Positions 8,395-16,687 of a DNA stretch of 33,323 bases are shown here, piece after piece (within the stretch, counting starts at the first letter, position 1; the number at the start of each line of letters is the position of its first letter). The position numbers were made by a program, and so were the translations under genes. Source of the stretch: Chloroflexota bacterium (GTDB lineage Bacteria > Chloroflexota > Anaerolineae > UBA1429); the NCBI GenBank assembly GCA_019873625.1, contig JAIOAW010000004.1:1-33323 (forward strand), written 5' to 3'. The notes under the pieces are model-generated. The model had not been told where the DNA came from, made no database searches, and saw only the letters and a list, made by a program, of their open reading frames with translations.

Positions 8395-8427
8395 ACCCTC
8401 TCGCCGGTTCAAAACCTGCGGGAGGGT
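8395..8427. repeat. Dispersed 33-bp palindromic repeat, copy 1
   Basis: An imperfect palindrome starts ACCCTC and ends GGGAGGGT, with GGTT...AACC in the centre, followed by ATC. The same hairpin type recurs at 10770-10802 and, in shorter form, inside the three tandem units at 10431-10768. Confidence 0.7.
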
Positions 8428-8433
8428 ATCTCG

Positions 8434-8543
8434 CCCTCACCCAAACCCCTCTCCCGCGTTGACGCGGGAGAGGGAAAAAGGGGCGCGAGGCATACTATAC
8501 GGCGTTCCCTCTCCCACTTAGTGGGAGAGGGTCAGGGTGAGGG
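8434..8543. repeat. Nested inverted-repeat element with two strong hairpins
   Basis: The outer arms CCCTCACCC (8434-8442) and GGGTGAGGG (8535-8543) are perfect complements. Inside are two further hairpins sharing the CCCTCTCCC/GGGAGAGGG core: 8447-8459 with 8462-8474 (13 bp), and 8507-8518 with 8520-8531 (12 bp). The element has no coding capacity and resembles a small non-autonomous palindromic intergenic element. It could also act as a terminator region between the divergent operons. Confidence 0.7.
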
Positions 8544-8572
8544 GGCGCGAGGTAGGAGCCTCGCTAGCCGCC

Positions 8573-8600
8573 TTGTCTTCTGCCGGCGTCATAGTAATAT
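8573..8600 (+). promoter_or_regulatory. Candidate promoter of the HI0933-type flavoprotein gene
   Basis: TTGTCT (8573-8578) and TAATAT (8595-8600) are 16 nt apart, 36 nt before the start codon. This is the only AT-rich patch between the palindromic element and the gene. The match to consensus is moderate. Confidence 0.5.
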
Positions 8601-8636
8601 AAGAATCTGCGAATCCCCTTCTCGAGGGTGCGGCGT

Positions 8637-9875
8637 ATGGGGCACCAAGGCAAGCATATCGCCATCGTGGGCGCAGGGCCGGCGGGCATCTTGGCGGCGC
8701 TCGAGGCCAGGCGGCGGGGCGCGCGCGTCTCGCTTTTTGATACGAACGAGATGGTGGGGCGCAAACTGCTGGTTACGGGCAACGGCCGCTGCAACATCAC
8801 GAATGTGCACGCCGCCCCGGAGCGCTACACCTGCCCGGACCCCTCTTTCGTAAGAGAGGCACTGGGGCGCTTTGGCTATGCCGAGACCGTGCAGCGCCTG
8901 CGGGAGTGCGCCATCTTGATCTATGCCACGCCGGATGGCTGGTGCTATCCCCTTTCCGAATCGGCGGCGACGGTGGCGGCGGCCTTTGACGCAGCCCTGC
9001 GGCTCGCCGGCGTGGAACTGCACCTCAAGACCAAGATTAGCGACCTAGCGCCCGCCGGGGCCAAGTGGCGGTTGACCCTCGGCGGCGGCCCGCATACGCT
9101 GGAGGCAGACCGCGTCATCGTCGCGGGCGGCGGCAAGGCCTACCCGGCGCTCGGCTCGAAGGGGGATTTGTTCCCCATCCTCGAGAGGCTGGGGCACCGC
9201 GTTGTGCCCATCTATCCGGCGCTTGTGCCCCTCACGGCGCAGATGCGTCCCTTTCACCGCTGGCAGGGGGTGCGGCTCGATGCTGGCGTGCGGCTGTATG
9301 AGGGCGATCGCCTTTTGGGGGAGGCCGTGGGGAACCTCTTGTTTACCGATACGGGGTTCAGCGGGCCGGCGGTGATGGACCTCAGCCACCTGGTGAGCAC
9401 GCGGCCAGAGGCGGCCCGCGCCGGCGCCCTGCGGCTGGAGATAGACCTTCTCGCCTGCCACGGCGAGGCGCTCGAGGCGCTCGTCGCCGAGCAGCGCGGG
9501 CGCGCCGTGCCACTTGCGGTCCTCTTGGGGGCCGTGCTTCCGGCCAAGGCCCCGCCGCTCCTTCTGGAGATGGCCGGCCTCCCGCCCGAGGCAACGCTGG
9601 GCGACCTCCCGGAGGAGCGCTTGAGGCACCTCCTGCAGGTGGCGCGGCGCCTCACGGCCCGCATCACGGGGACGAAGGGCTTCCAGTTTGCCCAAGTTTC
9701 CACCGGCGGCGTGGACGTGCGCGAGGTGGACCCGCGCACGATGGCCTCGCGCGTGCGCCAGGGCCTCTATTTCGCCGGCGAGGTGCTCGATGTCATCGGC
9801 CCGTGCGGGGGGTTCAACTTACAGTGGGCCTTTACAAGCGGCGCCCTCGCGGGCGCTGCCGCGGCGGAGGGATAG
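8637..9875 (+). CDS. NAD(P)/FAD-dependent oxidoreductase, HI0933/YhiN family
   Basis: This 412-aa flavoprotein belongs to the HI0933 (BaiN/YhiN) family, whose physiological reaction is mostly unknown. Dinucleotide-binding VGAGPAG is at residues 11-17. The family signature GRKLLVTGNGRCNITN follows near residue 41. AGGGKAYPALGSKGDLF and the C-terminal FAD-contact block STGGV...GLYFAGEVLDVIGPCGGFNLQWAFTSG are intact. The length is typical. I chose ATG 8637 because GAGGGTG lies six bases upstream; an in-frame GTG at 8628 would sit inside that site. It is cytoplasmic. The gene is divergent from the FMN-regulated transporter and is followed 40 bp later by a probable FMN enzyme, so the neighbourhood is rich in flavin users. 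Confidence 0.92.
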   Translation: MGHQGKHIAIVGAGPAGILAALEARRRGARVSLFDTNEMVGRKLLVTGNGRCNITNVHAAPERYTCPDPSFVREALGRFGYAETVQRLRECAILIYATPDGWCYPLSESAATVAAAFDAALRLAGVELHLKTKISDLAPAGAKWRLTLGGGPHTLEADRVIVAGGGKAYPALGSKGDLFPILERLGHRVVPIYPALVPLTAQMRPFHRWQGVRLDAGVRLYEGDRLLGEAVGNLLFTDTGFSGPAVMDLSHLVSTRPEAARAGALRLEIDLLACHGEALEALVAEQRGRAVPLAVLLGAVLPAKAPPLLLEMAGLPPEATLGDLPEERLRHLLQVARRLTARITGTKGFQFAQVSTGGVDVREVDPRTMASRVRQGLYFAGEVLDVIGPCGGFNLQWAFTSGALAGAAAAEG

Positions 9876-9915
9876 GCATCCGTTTTGATCATCCGGAGAA
9901 AGGAGAAAAGAGGTT

Positions 9916-10428
9916 ATGGAAACGCTCGAAACCATTATGGCACGGCGCAGCGTTCGGCGGTACAAGCGTGAGCCGATCCCGCCGGAGCACCTCAAGCAGA
10001 TTTTGGAGGCCGCCCGGCAGGCCCCTTCGGCGGCCAACCGCCAACCCATTCACTTTGTGGTGGTGGGCGACCCCGCCCAACGGGAGCGCGTGGCCCAGGC
10101 CTGCAACGGGCAAATGTGGATGGCCGACGCCGCTTACATCATCGTGGCGGCGGGCCTGCCGCAAGTTAGCGCCAAGTGGTACAAGGTGGATGTGGCCATC
10201 GCCCTAGAGAACCTCGTCTTGGCAGCGCGCAGTTTGGGCTACGGCACCTGCTGGATCGGCGCCTTTGACGGGGCCAAAGTGGCGGAGGTGTGCGGCCTCC
10301 CCGCCGAGATGGAGGTGGTGGCTTGTACGCCCCTCGGCGTGCCCGATGCCTCGCCCGAACCCAGGCCGCGCAAGGGGTGGGATCAACTCTTTAGCGCTGA
10401 TCGCTACGGCCAGCCGCTCAAGTTGTGA
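9916..10428 (+). CDS. Nitroreductase family protein (FMN-dependent)
   Basis: This 170-aa protein is a compact nitroreductase-fold oxidoreductase. Such proteins are dimers that bind FMN and use NAD(P)H to reduce nitro compounds, quinones or unknown substrates. The N-terminal FMN-phosphate motif RRSVRRYKREPIPPE is at residues 10-24, followed by ARQAPSAANRQP. The later LGYGTCWIGAF segment is the usual second flavin contact. The ATG at 9916 has a purine-rich GGAGAAAAGAGG ribosome site. It probably forms an operon with the flavoprotein 40 bp upstream. The substrate is not predictable. A run of tandem repeats begins 3 bp after the stop. Confidence 0.92.
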   Translation: METLETIMARRSVRRYKREPIPPEHLKQILEAARQAPSAANRQPIHFVVVGDPAQRERVAQACNGQMWMADAAYIIVAAGLPQVSAKWYKVDVAIALENLVLAARSLGYGTCWIGAFDGAKVAEVCGLPAEMEVVACTPLGVPDASPEPRPRKGWDQLFSADRYGQPLKL

Positions 10429-10430
10429 CG

Positions 10431-10768
10431 AGGAGGCCTCTCGCGGGCTTCAAGCCTGCGGGAGGGTCGCGCGCTTCCGCACTTGGGAGGCGCGAGGCTA
10501 CCGCCTCGCGTGCGGGCCGGGAGGCCCGCGCTCCTGTCTCGTAGGAGGCCTCTCGCGGGCTTCAAGCCTGCGGGAGGGTCGCACGCTTCCGCACTTGGGG
10601 GGCGCGAGGCTACCGCCTCGCGTGCGGGCCGGGAGGCCCGCGCTCCTGTCTCGTAGGAGGCCTCTCGCAGGCTTCAAGCCTGCGGGAGGGTTGCGCGCTT
10701 CCGCACTTGGGAGGCGCGAGGCTGGTGCCTCGCGTGGGGCCAGGAGGCCCGCGCTCCTGATCTCGTAA
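10431..10768. repeat. Three tandem 112-bp repeats, each with three hairpins
   Basis: Units begin at 10431, 10543 and 10655 with AGGAGGCCTCTCGC, a period of exactly 112 nt. The first two are almost identical; the third is more diverged at its end. Each holds three palindromes: CCTCTCGCGGGCTT/AAGCCTGCGGGAGG, CGCGAGGC-tacc-GCCTCGCG, and GCGGGCC-ggga-GGCCCGC. Reading frames through the array are low-complexity shadows. With the next element it fills most of the 558-nt gap between the nitroreductase and the first glycosyltransferase gene. Confidence 0.9.
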
Positions 10769-10769
10769 A

Positions 10770-10802
10770 ACCCTCCCGCAGGTTCCAAGCCCGCGGGAGG
10801 GT
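10770..10802. repeat. Dispersed 33-bp palindromic repeat, copy 2
   Basis: The arms ACCCTCCCGC and GCGGGAGGGT pair around a GGTTCCAAGC-type centre. It matches the element at 8395-8427 in length, arm sequence and the following ATC. It abuts the right end of the tandem array. Confidence 0.75.
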
Positions 10803-10830
10803 ATCGTGCCGAAACGAATGATACGCCTCT

Positions 10831-10859
10831 TTGACGCCTCTTCGAAAGGGGGTTATTAT
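10831..10859 (+). promoter_or_regulatory. Promoter of the glycosyltransferase genes
   Basis: TTGACG (10831-10836) and TATTAT (10854-10859) are 17 nt apart, giving a start near 10866 and a leader of about 120 nt. No structured RNA is recognised in the leader (10866-10986). Confidence 0.8.
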
Positions 10860-10986
10860 AGGTCCTGTAAAGTGCGAGGCATAGAGGCCCCATCACTTGC
10901 CGCGAATGCGCAGCAGGCGATGGGGTTTTGTGTGTGCATTGGGGTGGTTATGCCATCGCGGGAGTGAAGAGGAGGGGCGGAGGGGC

Positions 10987-12090
10987 ATGCGCATCGGTAT
11001 TGACGCGCGCTTGGTGGACTATCGCCAGGCAGGGATCACCCAATATACGATGCAGCTCATCAAGGGGCTGGCCGAGTGCGGCGCACCGGATGAGTTTGTC
11101 ATTTTGCAGAGTCGGCGTCGGCGCCAGCCGCTGGCCCCCTATGCCGGCTTTATACCCCGCCGCATCTTGACGCCTCCGCATCATACATTGGAGCAAATTA
11201 CCCTGCCGCTGGAGATCTCGCCCCTGCGGCTGGACGTGCTCCATAGCCCCGATTTCATCCCGCCCTTTCGGCGCAATTGCCGCTCGGTCATCACGATTCA
11301 CGACCTGAATTTCGTGCTCTACCCGCACTTTCTCACGAAATCGGCCGCGCGCTACTATGGGCAGATTGACGAAGCCGTGCGCCATACCGATGCGATTATC
11401 GCCGTGTCGCAGGCCACCAAAGAGGATATCGTGCGGCTTTTGGGCGTGCCCGAACGCAAAATCCGCGTCATTTATGAGGCGGCCAGCCCCGTGTTCCGCC
11501 GCCTGGAGGATAGCGACCTTCTGGCTAAAGTGCGCGGGCGCTTTGGCATCCGCCAGGATTTCATCCTCTTTGTGAGCACCATTGAGCCGCGCAAGAACGT
11601 GCCCACGCTCTTGCGGGCCTACAAACGGCTGCGCGAGAGTTACCGGGTGGAGACGATGCTCGTCTTGGCAGGGGAACGCGGTTGGCTGTATGAAGAGGTG
11701 TTCCAACTGGTGGGCGAGTTGGGTTTGCAGGATCATGTACTCTTTTTGGGGCGCGTGAGCACCGAGGAACTCGTATGGCTCTATAACACGGCGCGCCTCT
11801 TGGTGGCCCCGTCGTTCTATGAGGGCTTTGGGCTGACGCCCCTGGAGGCCATGGCCTGTGGCACGCCCGTGGTCGCCTCGAACACTTCGTCGTTCCCAGA
11901 GGTCGTGGGAGATGCGGGGCTTTTGGTGGACCCTTATGAGATTGAAGACCTCACGGTGGCGATGTGGCGCCTTTTGAGCGATGAGGACCTGCGCGCCAGC
12001 CTCATCGAAAAGGGGTTCAAGCGGGCGGCCCTCTTTTCTTGGGAAAAGACGGCCCGCGAAACGCTTGACCTCTATCACAGCCTGGCCTGA
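10987..12090 (+). CDS. Glycosyltransferase family 4 protein
   Basis: This 367-aa protein has the two-domain GT-B layout of retaining GT4 glycosyltransferases, which transfer a sugar from a nucleotide-sugar donor. The N-terminal domain opens [20 protein letters not shown], with the glycine-containing loop for acceptor binding. The C-terminal domain shows [18 protein letters not shown], then the donor-binding [20 protein letters not shown] with its two spaced Glu residues. I chose ATG 10987, with GGAGGGG just upstream; a TTG extension from 10897 runs through untranslated leader. It is cytoplasmic or membrane-peripheral. A second glycosyltransferase follows 25 bp later, suggesting joint work on a surface polysaccharide or glycolipid. 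Donor and acceptor are unknown. Confidence 0.92.
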   Translation: MRIGIDARLVDYRQAGITQYTMQLIKGLAECGAPDEFVILQSRRRRQPLAPYAGFIPRRILTPPHHTLEQITLPLEISPLRLDVLHSPDFIPPFRRNCRSVITIHDLNFVLYPHFLTKSAARYYGQIDEAVRHTDAIIAVSQATKEDIVRLLGVPERKIRVIYEAASPVFRRLEDSDLLAKVRGRFGIRQDFILFVSTIEPRKNVPTLLRAYKRLRESYRVETMLVLAGERGWLYEEVFQLVGELGLQDHVLFLGRVSTEELVWLYNTARLLVAPSFYEGFGLTPLEAMACGTPVVASNTSSFPEVVGDAGLLVDPYEIEDLTVAMWRLLSDEDLRASLIEKGFKRAALFSWEKTARETLDLYHSLA

Positions 12091-12115
12091 TGCGGACGGG
12101 CCTCCAAGGGGGACG

Positions 12116-13351
12116 ATGGTGTCATCTCACAGGGCCAAAGGGCTGAAACTCCTCTTCCTCACGCCGCAACTGCCCTATCCTCCGGAACAGGGGGCGGCCA
12201 TCCGCAACTATAACCTCATCCTCGAGGCCGCCAAGCGGCACGAGGTGGACCTCCTCTCCTTCGCCCCCGTAGGGGCGGACACCCGGCCTATGGAGGCGGT
12301 CTGCCGCGCCGTGCGCGCCGTGCCGGCGCCCTCCCGATCGCGGCGCGAGCGCCTGATGGCCCTCCTCACGAGTTCCCTGCCCGATATGGCCTGGCGACTG
12401 CGTTCCGAGGCCTTTGCGCGTGCCTTGGAGGAGATGCTTGCCGAAGGCGCGTATGACCTCGTGCAGGTGGAAGGCATCGAGATGGCCCCCTACGGCCTGA
12501 TGGCCCTTGCCCATCGCAAAGGGAGCCGCCCCAAGATGATTTATGATGCGCACAATGCCGAGTATCTTCTCCAGCGCCGCGCCTTTGAGACGGACCTTCG
12601 CCACCCCAAGCGATGGCCTTCGGCGTTGTATTCCCTCATCCAGTGGCGGCGCTTGGCGCGCTTTGAGCGCTGCGTCTGCCGCCTGGCCGATGCGGTGGTG
12701 GCCGTCTCTGAGGCGGATGCCGCGGCCCTGCGCGCCTGGTGCCGCGAGGTACCCCTCGTGGTGCCCAACGGTGTGGACGTGGCGCGCTACCACCCCGGCC
12801 TGGGCGATACGCTCCCCTTGGAGCACCCGGCCATCGTCTTCACAGGCAAGATGGACTTTCGCCCCAATGTGGATGCCATACTCTGGTTTTATGATTCCGT
12901 GTGGCCCCTCGTGCGGCGCGAGGCGCCGGGGGCGGTTTTTTACGTCGTGGGCAGTTCGCCGCATAGGGCGCTGGATCGCCTGCGCGCCGACCCCTCCGTG
13001 CGCGTGACGGGCTATGTGGCGGATATCCTGCCTTACTTTGGCGGGGCGGACGTCTACGTGGTGCCGATGCGCATCGGCGGGGGGACGCGCCTCAAGGTGT
13101 TGGAGGCGATGGCAGCCGGCTTGCCCTTGGTGAGCACGCGCCTCGGTGCCGAGGGAATCCGCCTCCTGGAGGGCGAGCATGCCCTTTTGGCCGATGACCC
13201 CAAGGCCTTTGCCGAGGCCATCCTATGCCTTTTGCGCGACCGAGCGCGCGCGGCCGCTTTGGGCCGCGCGGCACGGGCCTTTGTTATGGCCCATTACGCG
13301 TGGGAGCACCTTACCCCTGCGTTCGAGGCCCTCTACGAACGCCTGATGTGA
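12116..13351 (+). CDS. Glycosyltransferase family 4 protein (exopolysaccharide-type)
   Basis: This 411-aa GT-B enzyme begins KLLFLTPQLPYPPEQGAAIR after a short N-terminal tail, the pattern of exopolysaccharide GT4 enzymes. The N-domain includes DAHNAEYLLQRR. The C-domain has VPNGVDVARY, FTGKMDFRPNVDAI, and GGTRLKVLEAMAAGLPLVST, the donor-binding segment. I chose ATG 12116 because AGGGGG lies just before it. A longer frame starting at 11981 overlaps the previous gene in another frame and is not needed. It is cotranscribed with the preceding glycosyltransferase. The substrate cannot be assigned. Confidence 0.91.
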   Translation: MVSSHRAKGLKLLFLTPQLPYPPEQGAAIRNYNLILEAAKRHEVDLLSFAPVGADTRPMEAVCRAVRAVPAPSRSRRERLMALLTSSLPDMAWRLRSEAFARALEEMLAEGAYDLVQVEGIEMAPYGLMALAHRKGSRPKMIYDAHNAEYLLQRRAFETDLRHPKRWPSALYSLIQWRRLARFERCVCRLADAVVAVSEADAAALRAWCREVPLVVPNGVDVARYHPGLGDTLPLEHPAIVFTGKMDFRPNVDAILWFYDSVWPLVRREAPGAVFYVVGSSPHRALDRLRADPSVRVTGYVADILPYFGGADVYVVPMRIGGGTRLKVLEAMAAGLPLVSTRLGAEGIRLLEGEHALLADDPKAFAEAILCLLRDRARAAALGRAARAFVMAHYAWEHLTPAFEALYERLM

Positions 13352-13368
13352 ACGTTCGCATCGCCTTT

Positions 13369-13397
13369 TTGACAGAGCGTGTGTTTTGGCGCACAAT
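13369..13397 (+). promoter_or_regulatory. Promoter of the Gld-like ABC operon
   Basis: A perfect TTGACA (13369-13374) and CACAAT (13392-13397) are 17 nt apart. The start would be near 13404, leaving a leader of about 114 nt before the GTG start at 13518. Nothing recognisable is seen in that leader beyond a small CCCC/GGGG hairpin near 13425. Confidence 0.75.
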
Positions 13398-13517
13398 CGC
13401 GCATTAGTTAGCATCCCTTACCTCCCCCAAGGGGTGCCCAATGCTTCGGTTCAACGGCCAAAATCGCCTGAAGAGCCATTCGATTCCTCTTAACGGCGCG
13501 GCATAAGGAGTGCGGCG

Positions 13518-14459
13518 GTGATCCACGTTCAGGAGTTGACCAAACGCTACGGCGATAAACTCGCCTTGGATCACGTGAGTTTTGATGTGCAGCAGGGCGA
13601 GGTACTCGGCCTTTTGGGGCTGAACGGCGCCGGCAAAACGACCACGATGAACATCCTCACCGGCTACATCAGCGCCACGAGCGGCCGGGCCATCGTAGAT
13701 GGCCACGACGTGGCCCGCGAGCCGATCGAGGCCAAGCGGGTCATCGGTTATTTGCCGGAGCAGTTGGCTTTTTACACCGATATGCGCGTGCGCGAGTATC
13801 TCGATTTCGTGTGCGACCTCAAAGGCGTGAAAAAGGGGCGCCAAGAGCACGTGGCCGAGATTTGCGAACGCGTGGGCATCGCCCATATGACGAGCCGGCT
13901 CATTCGCAACCTTTCGCGCGGCTATCGCCAGCGCTTGGGGTTCGCCCAGGCCCTTGTGGGCAACCCCAAGGTGCTCATCTTGGATGAGCCGACGGCGGGC
14001 CTGGACCCCTCGCAGGTGATCGAGATTCGTTCGCTCATCCAGGAACTGGGCAAGACGCGCACGGTGATCTTTTCTTCGCACGTCCTTTCGGAGGTGCAGG
14101 CCGTCTGCACGCGCGTGGTGGTGTTGCATAACGGCCGCCTGCTGGCCGATGATACGCCCGAAAACCTAGGCCGGGCGCTGAGATCCACGCACCGCATGGT
14201 GGCGCGCATCCAAGGGGAGCCGGCCCAAGTGCGGGCTGCCCTGGCCCCCTATGAGGGGCTGACCATCGAGGTGTTGGGGCAAAAGGAGCCTACGGCGTAT
14301 GACTATGTCATCGAGGGCGCCGAAGGGGAGGATATCCGTGCGGACGTCTTCCGGGCCTTGGCCAGGGCCGATTTGCCCCTTTTGAGCACGTACGGCAACG
14401 AGACTTCCTTGGAGGATATCTTTCTCCATCTCGTGGCGGCACAACGATACAGCGCATAG
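13518..14459 (+). CDS. ABC transporter ATP-binding protein, GldA-like
   Basis: This 313-aa ATPase is the engine of an ABC-2 type transporter. Walker A GLNGAGKTT is at residues 34-42, the Q-loop lies in IGYLPEQLAFYTDM, the signature is LSRGYRQRLGFAQAL, Walker B is VLILDEPTAGLDPSQ, and the switch His is in FSSHVLSEV. A C-terminal extension of about 100 residues follows, common in ABC-2 export ATPases. It starts at GTG with AAGGAG eight bases upstream. The next three genes are a GldF-like permease, a GldG-like protein and a DUF4340 protein, the gliding/secretion-type set also found in non-gliding bacteria. The cargo is unknown. An exporter for glycans or lipids would fit the glycosyltransferases upstream, but that is a guess. 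Confidence 0.93.
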   Translation: MIHVQELTKRYGDKLALDHVSFDVQQGEVLGLLGLNGAGKTTTMNILTGYISATSGRAIVDGHDVAREPIEAKRVIGYLPEQLAFYTDMRVREYLDFVCDLKGVKKGRQEHVAEICERVGIAHMTSRLIRNLSRGYRQRLGFAQALVGNPKVLILDEPTAGLDPSQVIEIRSLIQELGKTRTVIFSSHVLSEVQAVCTRVVVLHNGRLLADDTPENLGRALRSTHRMVARIQGEPAQVRAALAPYEGLTIEVLGQKEPTAYDYVIEGAEGEDIRADVFRALARADLPLLSTYGNETSLEDIFLHLVAAQRYSA

Positions 14460-14477
14460 CGGTGAGGCGATAGCGAT

Positions 14478-15182
14478 ATGTGGGCGATCCTCAAACGCGA
14501 GTTCCGGGCCTATTTTCAATCTCCTTTGGGCTATGTGTTCATCTCGGCCCTGTTTTTCTTCTCTGGTTTTTACTTTTTTACCTACAACCTCTATAGCGGC
14601 ACCACGAATATGAGCACCCTGTTCGACCTGCTCTTCCCCGTGGTGCTCTTTTTGGTGCCCGTGCTCACGATGCGCCTTATGAGTGAAGATAAGCGTTTGC
14701 GAACGGATCAACTCTTGCTGACGGCCCCGGTCTCGCGGTTGGGGATCGTCTTGGGCAAGTATTGCGCGGCAGCGGCGGTCTTTATCATCGCCGTGTCGTC
14801 CACCCTCCTAGAGGCTATCGTGATGTCCTTTTTCGGCCGGCCCCATTGGCCCGTGATCATCGGCCACTTTGTGGGGATCCTTCTTTTGGGGCTGACCCTG
14901 ATCGCCATCTGTATGTTCCTTTCGGCCCTCACGGAAAGCCAAGTCATCGCGGCCGTCTCGGGCTTTGTGGTGAGCCTTTTCTTGATGCTCGTGGATGCGC
15001 TGGCCTTGGTGGTCAACAATCGCTTTTTGCAGGTGGTGTTTCGCAACCTCTCGTTCAACGATCGCTACAAGCCCTTCACCGTGGGGATATTCGACCTGCC
15101 AAGCGTCGTGTTTTTCATCAGCATCGGCGCGCTGTTCCTGTTCCTGACTTTGGCCGTGCTCGATAAAGACCGATGGCGTTGA
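14478..15182 (+). CDS. ABC-2 type permease, GldF-like
   Basis: This 234-aa integral membrane protein has six apparent hydrophobic helices. The N-terminus MWAILKREFRAYFQSPLGY and the cytoplasmic MRLMSEDKR...TDQLLLTAPVS block are typical of GldF and related NosY-type permeases. It ends DKDRWR just inside the membrane. Start ATG 14478 lies 18 bp after the ATPase stop. It forms the membrane channel with the ATPase upstream and works with the GldG-like subunit downstream. Confidence 0.92.
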   Translation: MWAILKREFRAYFQSPLGYVFISALFFFSGFYFFTYNLYSGTTNMSTLFDLLFPVVLFLVPVLTMRLMSEDKRLRTDQLLLTAPVSRLGIVLGKYCAAAAVFIIAVSSTLLEAIVMSFFGRPHWPVIIGHFVGILLLGLTLIAICMFLSALTESQVIAAVSGFVVSLFLMLVDALALVVNNRFLQVVFRNLSFNDRYKPFTVGIFDLPSVVFFISIGALFLFLTLAVLDKDRWR

Positions 15183-15192
15183 GGAGAAGCGG

Positions 15193-16686
15193 ATGATGCA
15201 GGTGCACGTGGAAGAAGCACACCGCCCTATGGAGAGTGAGACGAGCGCCCAATCGCGCCAGCGGAAGGTGCTCTTTTGGGCCTGGCTCATCCTTTGGGTG
15301 GCCGGCGTGTTCTTGGTGAATGTGGTGGCCTTGCAGTTGGGGGAGCGCTTGGGGCTGAGCCTCGACCTCACGGCCAACGCCGCCTACAAGGTGGGCGAAG
15401 AGACCAAGGCCGTCTTGCGGAACTTGCAAAAAGACGTCCACATTTACGTGTTGGGAACGCCGGATCGCTTTCAGGGGTCGGCGTATTTGGTGCAGGCCCA
15501 GCGCATTATGGATCAGTACCCTCGGTATTCCAACCGGGTTCGGCTGACCTATGTGGATTACGTGCTCGACCCGACCTTTACCTCGCGCTACCCGAACCTG
15601 AATCTCTCGCAGGGCGATATCCTTGTCGAGTGCGGTGAGCGCCTCAAGCAGGTGCGCCTTGCGGATTTGTTCAACTATACCTACACGCCGGCGGGCGTGC
15701 TCGCCGTGGAATCCTCTCGCGCCGAAGAGGCCCTGACTTCGGCCATCCTATACGTTACGAGCGAGGATCACGTGCGCGTGGCCATCCTCAAGGGGAATGG
15801 AACGGCGGATAAACCCGCGTTTACCAGCCTCCTCACCGATAACAACTATGAGGTGGCGGAGGTCAACCTGAGCCTGGACGAACTGGATAGTTCCTATGAT
15901 TTGGCCGTGCTCTTGGCCCCTCAGGTGGACCTCTCGGAAGAGGCCCTCCGCAAATTGGATGCCTTCCTCGATAATAATGGCGCCTACGGCAAGACGCTCC
16001 TTTACACCGCCGATGTGACCCAACCTCCTCTTCCCAACCTGGAGATGTTCCTCAAAGAGTGGGGCATCATCGTGGGAGATGGCGCCGTGTTTGAGACGAC
16101 CGCGTCGCGCACGTATCGCTACCAGCCTTACTATCCGGCGGCGGAATATGTGAGCGAAACCTATCGAGATAAGTTGAGGGACCCCTCGTCTCCCGTGTTG
16201 ATGCCTTTGGCGCGGCCGCTGGAACTCGCCTTCAAGGCTAGGGATCGCATCACGAACGAGGTCCTTTTGCAGTTTTCGGCGACGAGCGCCGTGCGCCCTT
16301 CCGACGCGGGCCAGGATTTTTCTCCCAGCCAGGCCAAACAGCGCGGGCCGTTCCCTTCGCTTGTGCTTTCGAGCAAGCGCCTTTACAGCAGTACGGGGTT
16401 CACCCAGGCCCGTTCGAACCTCGTCGTATCGGCTTCCAGCGCGATGTTGGACGAATTTTCCATCCAGAATACGTCGCTTGCTAACAGCGAGTACCTCATC
16501 AAGATGCTCAACGATCTTTGCGAGCGCAAAGACGTGGTGAGCATCCCGCCCAAGTCTCTGGCGGGCAAAGCGCTCTCCATCTCCACGGCCCAGGCGAGCA
16601 TCTTGGGCATCCTGCTCGCGGCAGTGCTGCCGTTGGCCATCTTGGCGGCGGGCATTGTCATCTGGCTGGTGAGGAGGTACCAGTGA
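15193..16686 (+). CDS. GldG-like ABC-type auxiliary membrane protein
   Basis: This 497-aa protein matches the GldG/ABC_transp_aux family. An N-terminal membrane helix (about residues 28-52) is followed by a large extracytoplasmic domain and a C-terminal helix (about 468-492) ending VIWLVRRYQ. Early landmarks are LDLTANAAYKVGEETKAVL, a variant of the family's start-of-domain motif, and LTYVDYVLDP. Such proteins accompany GldA and GldF as a non-catalytic subunit. The ATG at 15193 follows AGGAG, and a second ATG is adjacent. The gene ends one base before the next start codon, so translation of the pair is coupled. Confidence 0.9.
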   Translation: MMQVHVEEAHRPMESETSAQSRQRKVLFWAWLILWVAGVFLVNVVALQLGERLGLSLDLTANAAYKVGEETKAVLRNLQKDVHIYVLGTPDRFQGSAYLVQAQRIMDQYPRYSNRVRLTYVDYVLDPTFTSRYPNLNLSQGDILVECGERLKQVRLADLFNYTYTPAGVLAVESSRAEEALTSAILYVTSEDHVRVAILKGNGTADKPAFTSLLTDNNYEVAEVNLSLDELDSSYDLAVLLAPQVDLSEEALRKLDAFLDNNGAYGKTLLYTADVTQPPLPNLEMFLKEWGIIVGDGAVFETTASRTYRYQPYYPAAEYVSETYRDKLRDPSSPVLMPLARPLELAFKARDRITNEVLLQFSATSAVRPSDAGQDFSPSQAKQRGPFPSLVLSSKRLYSSTGFTQARSNLVVSASSAMLDEFSIQNTSLANSEYLIKMLNDLCERKDVVSIPPKSLAGKALSISTAQASILGILLAAVLPLAILAAGIVIWLVRRYQ

Positions 16687-16687
16687 G

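Noticed and set aside
10265-10896. Frames on both strands across the 112-bp tandem repeats
   Set aside because: They are repetitive translations of hairpin DNA without ribosome sites.
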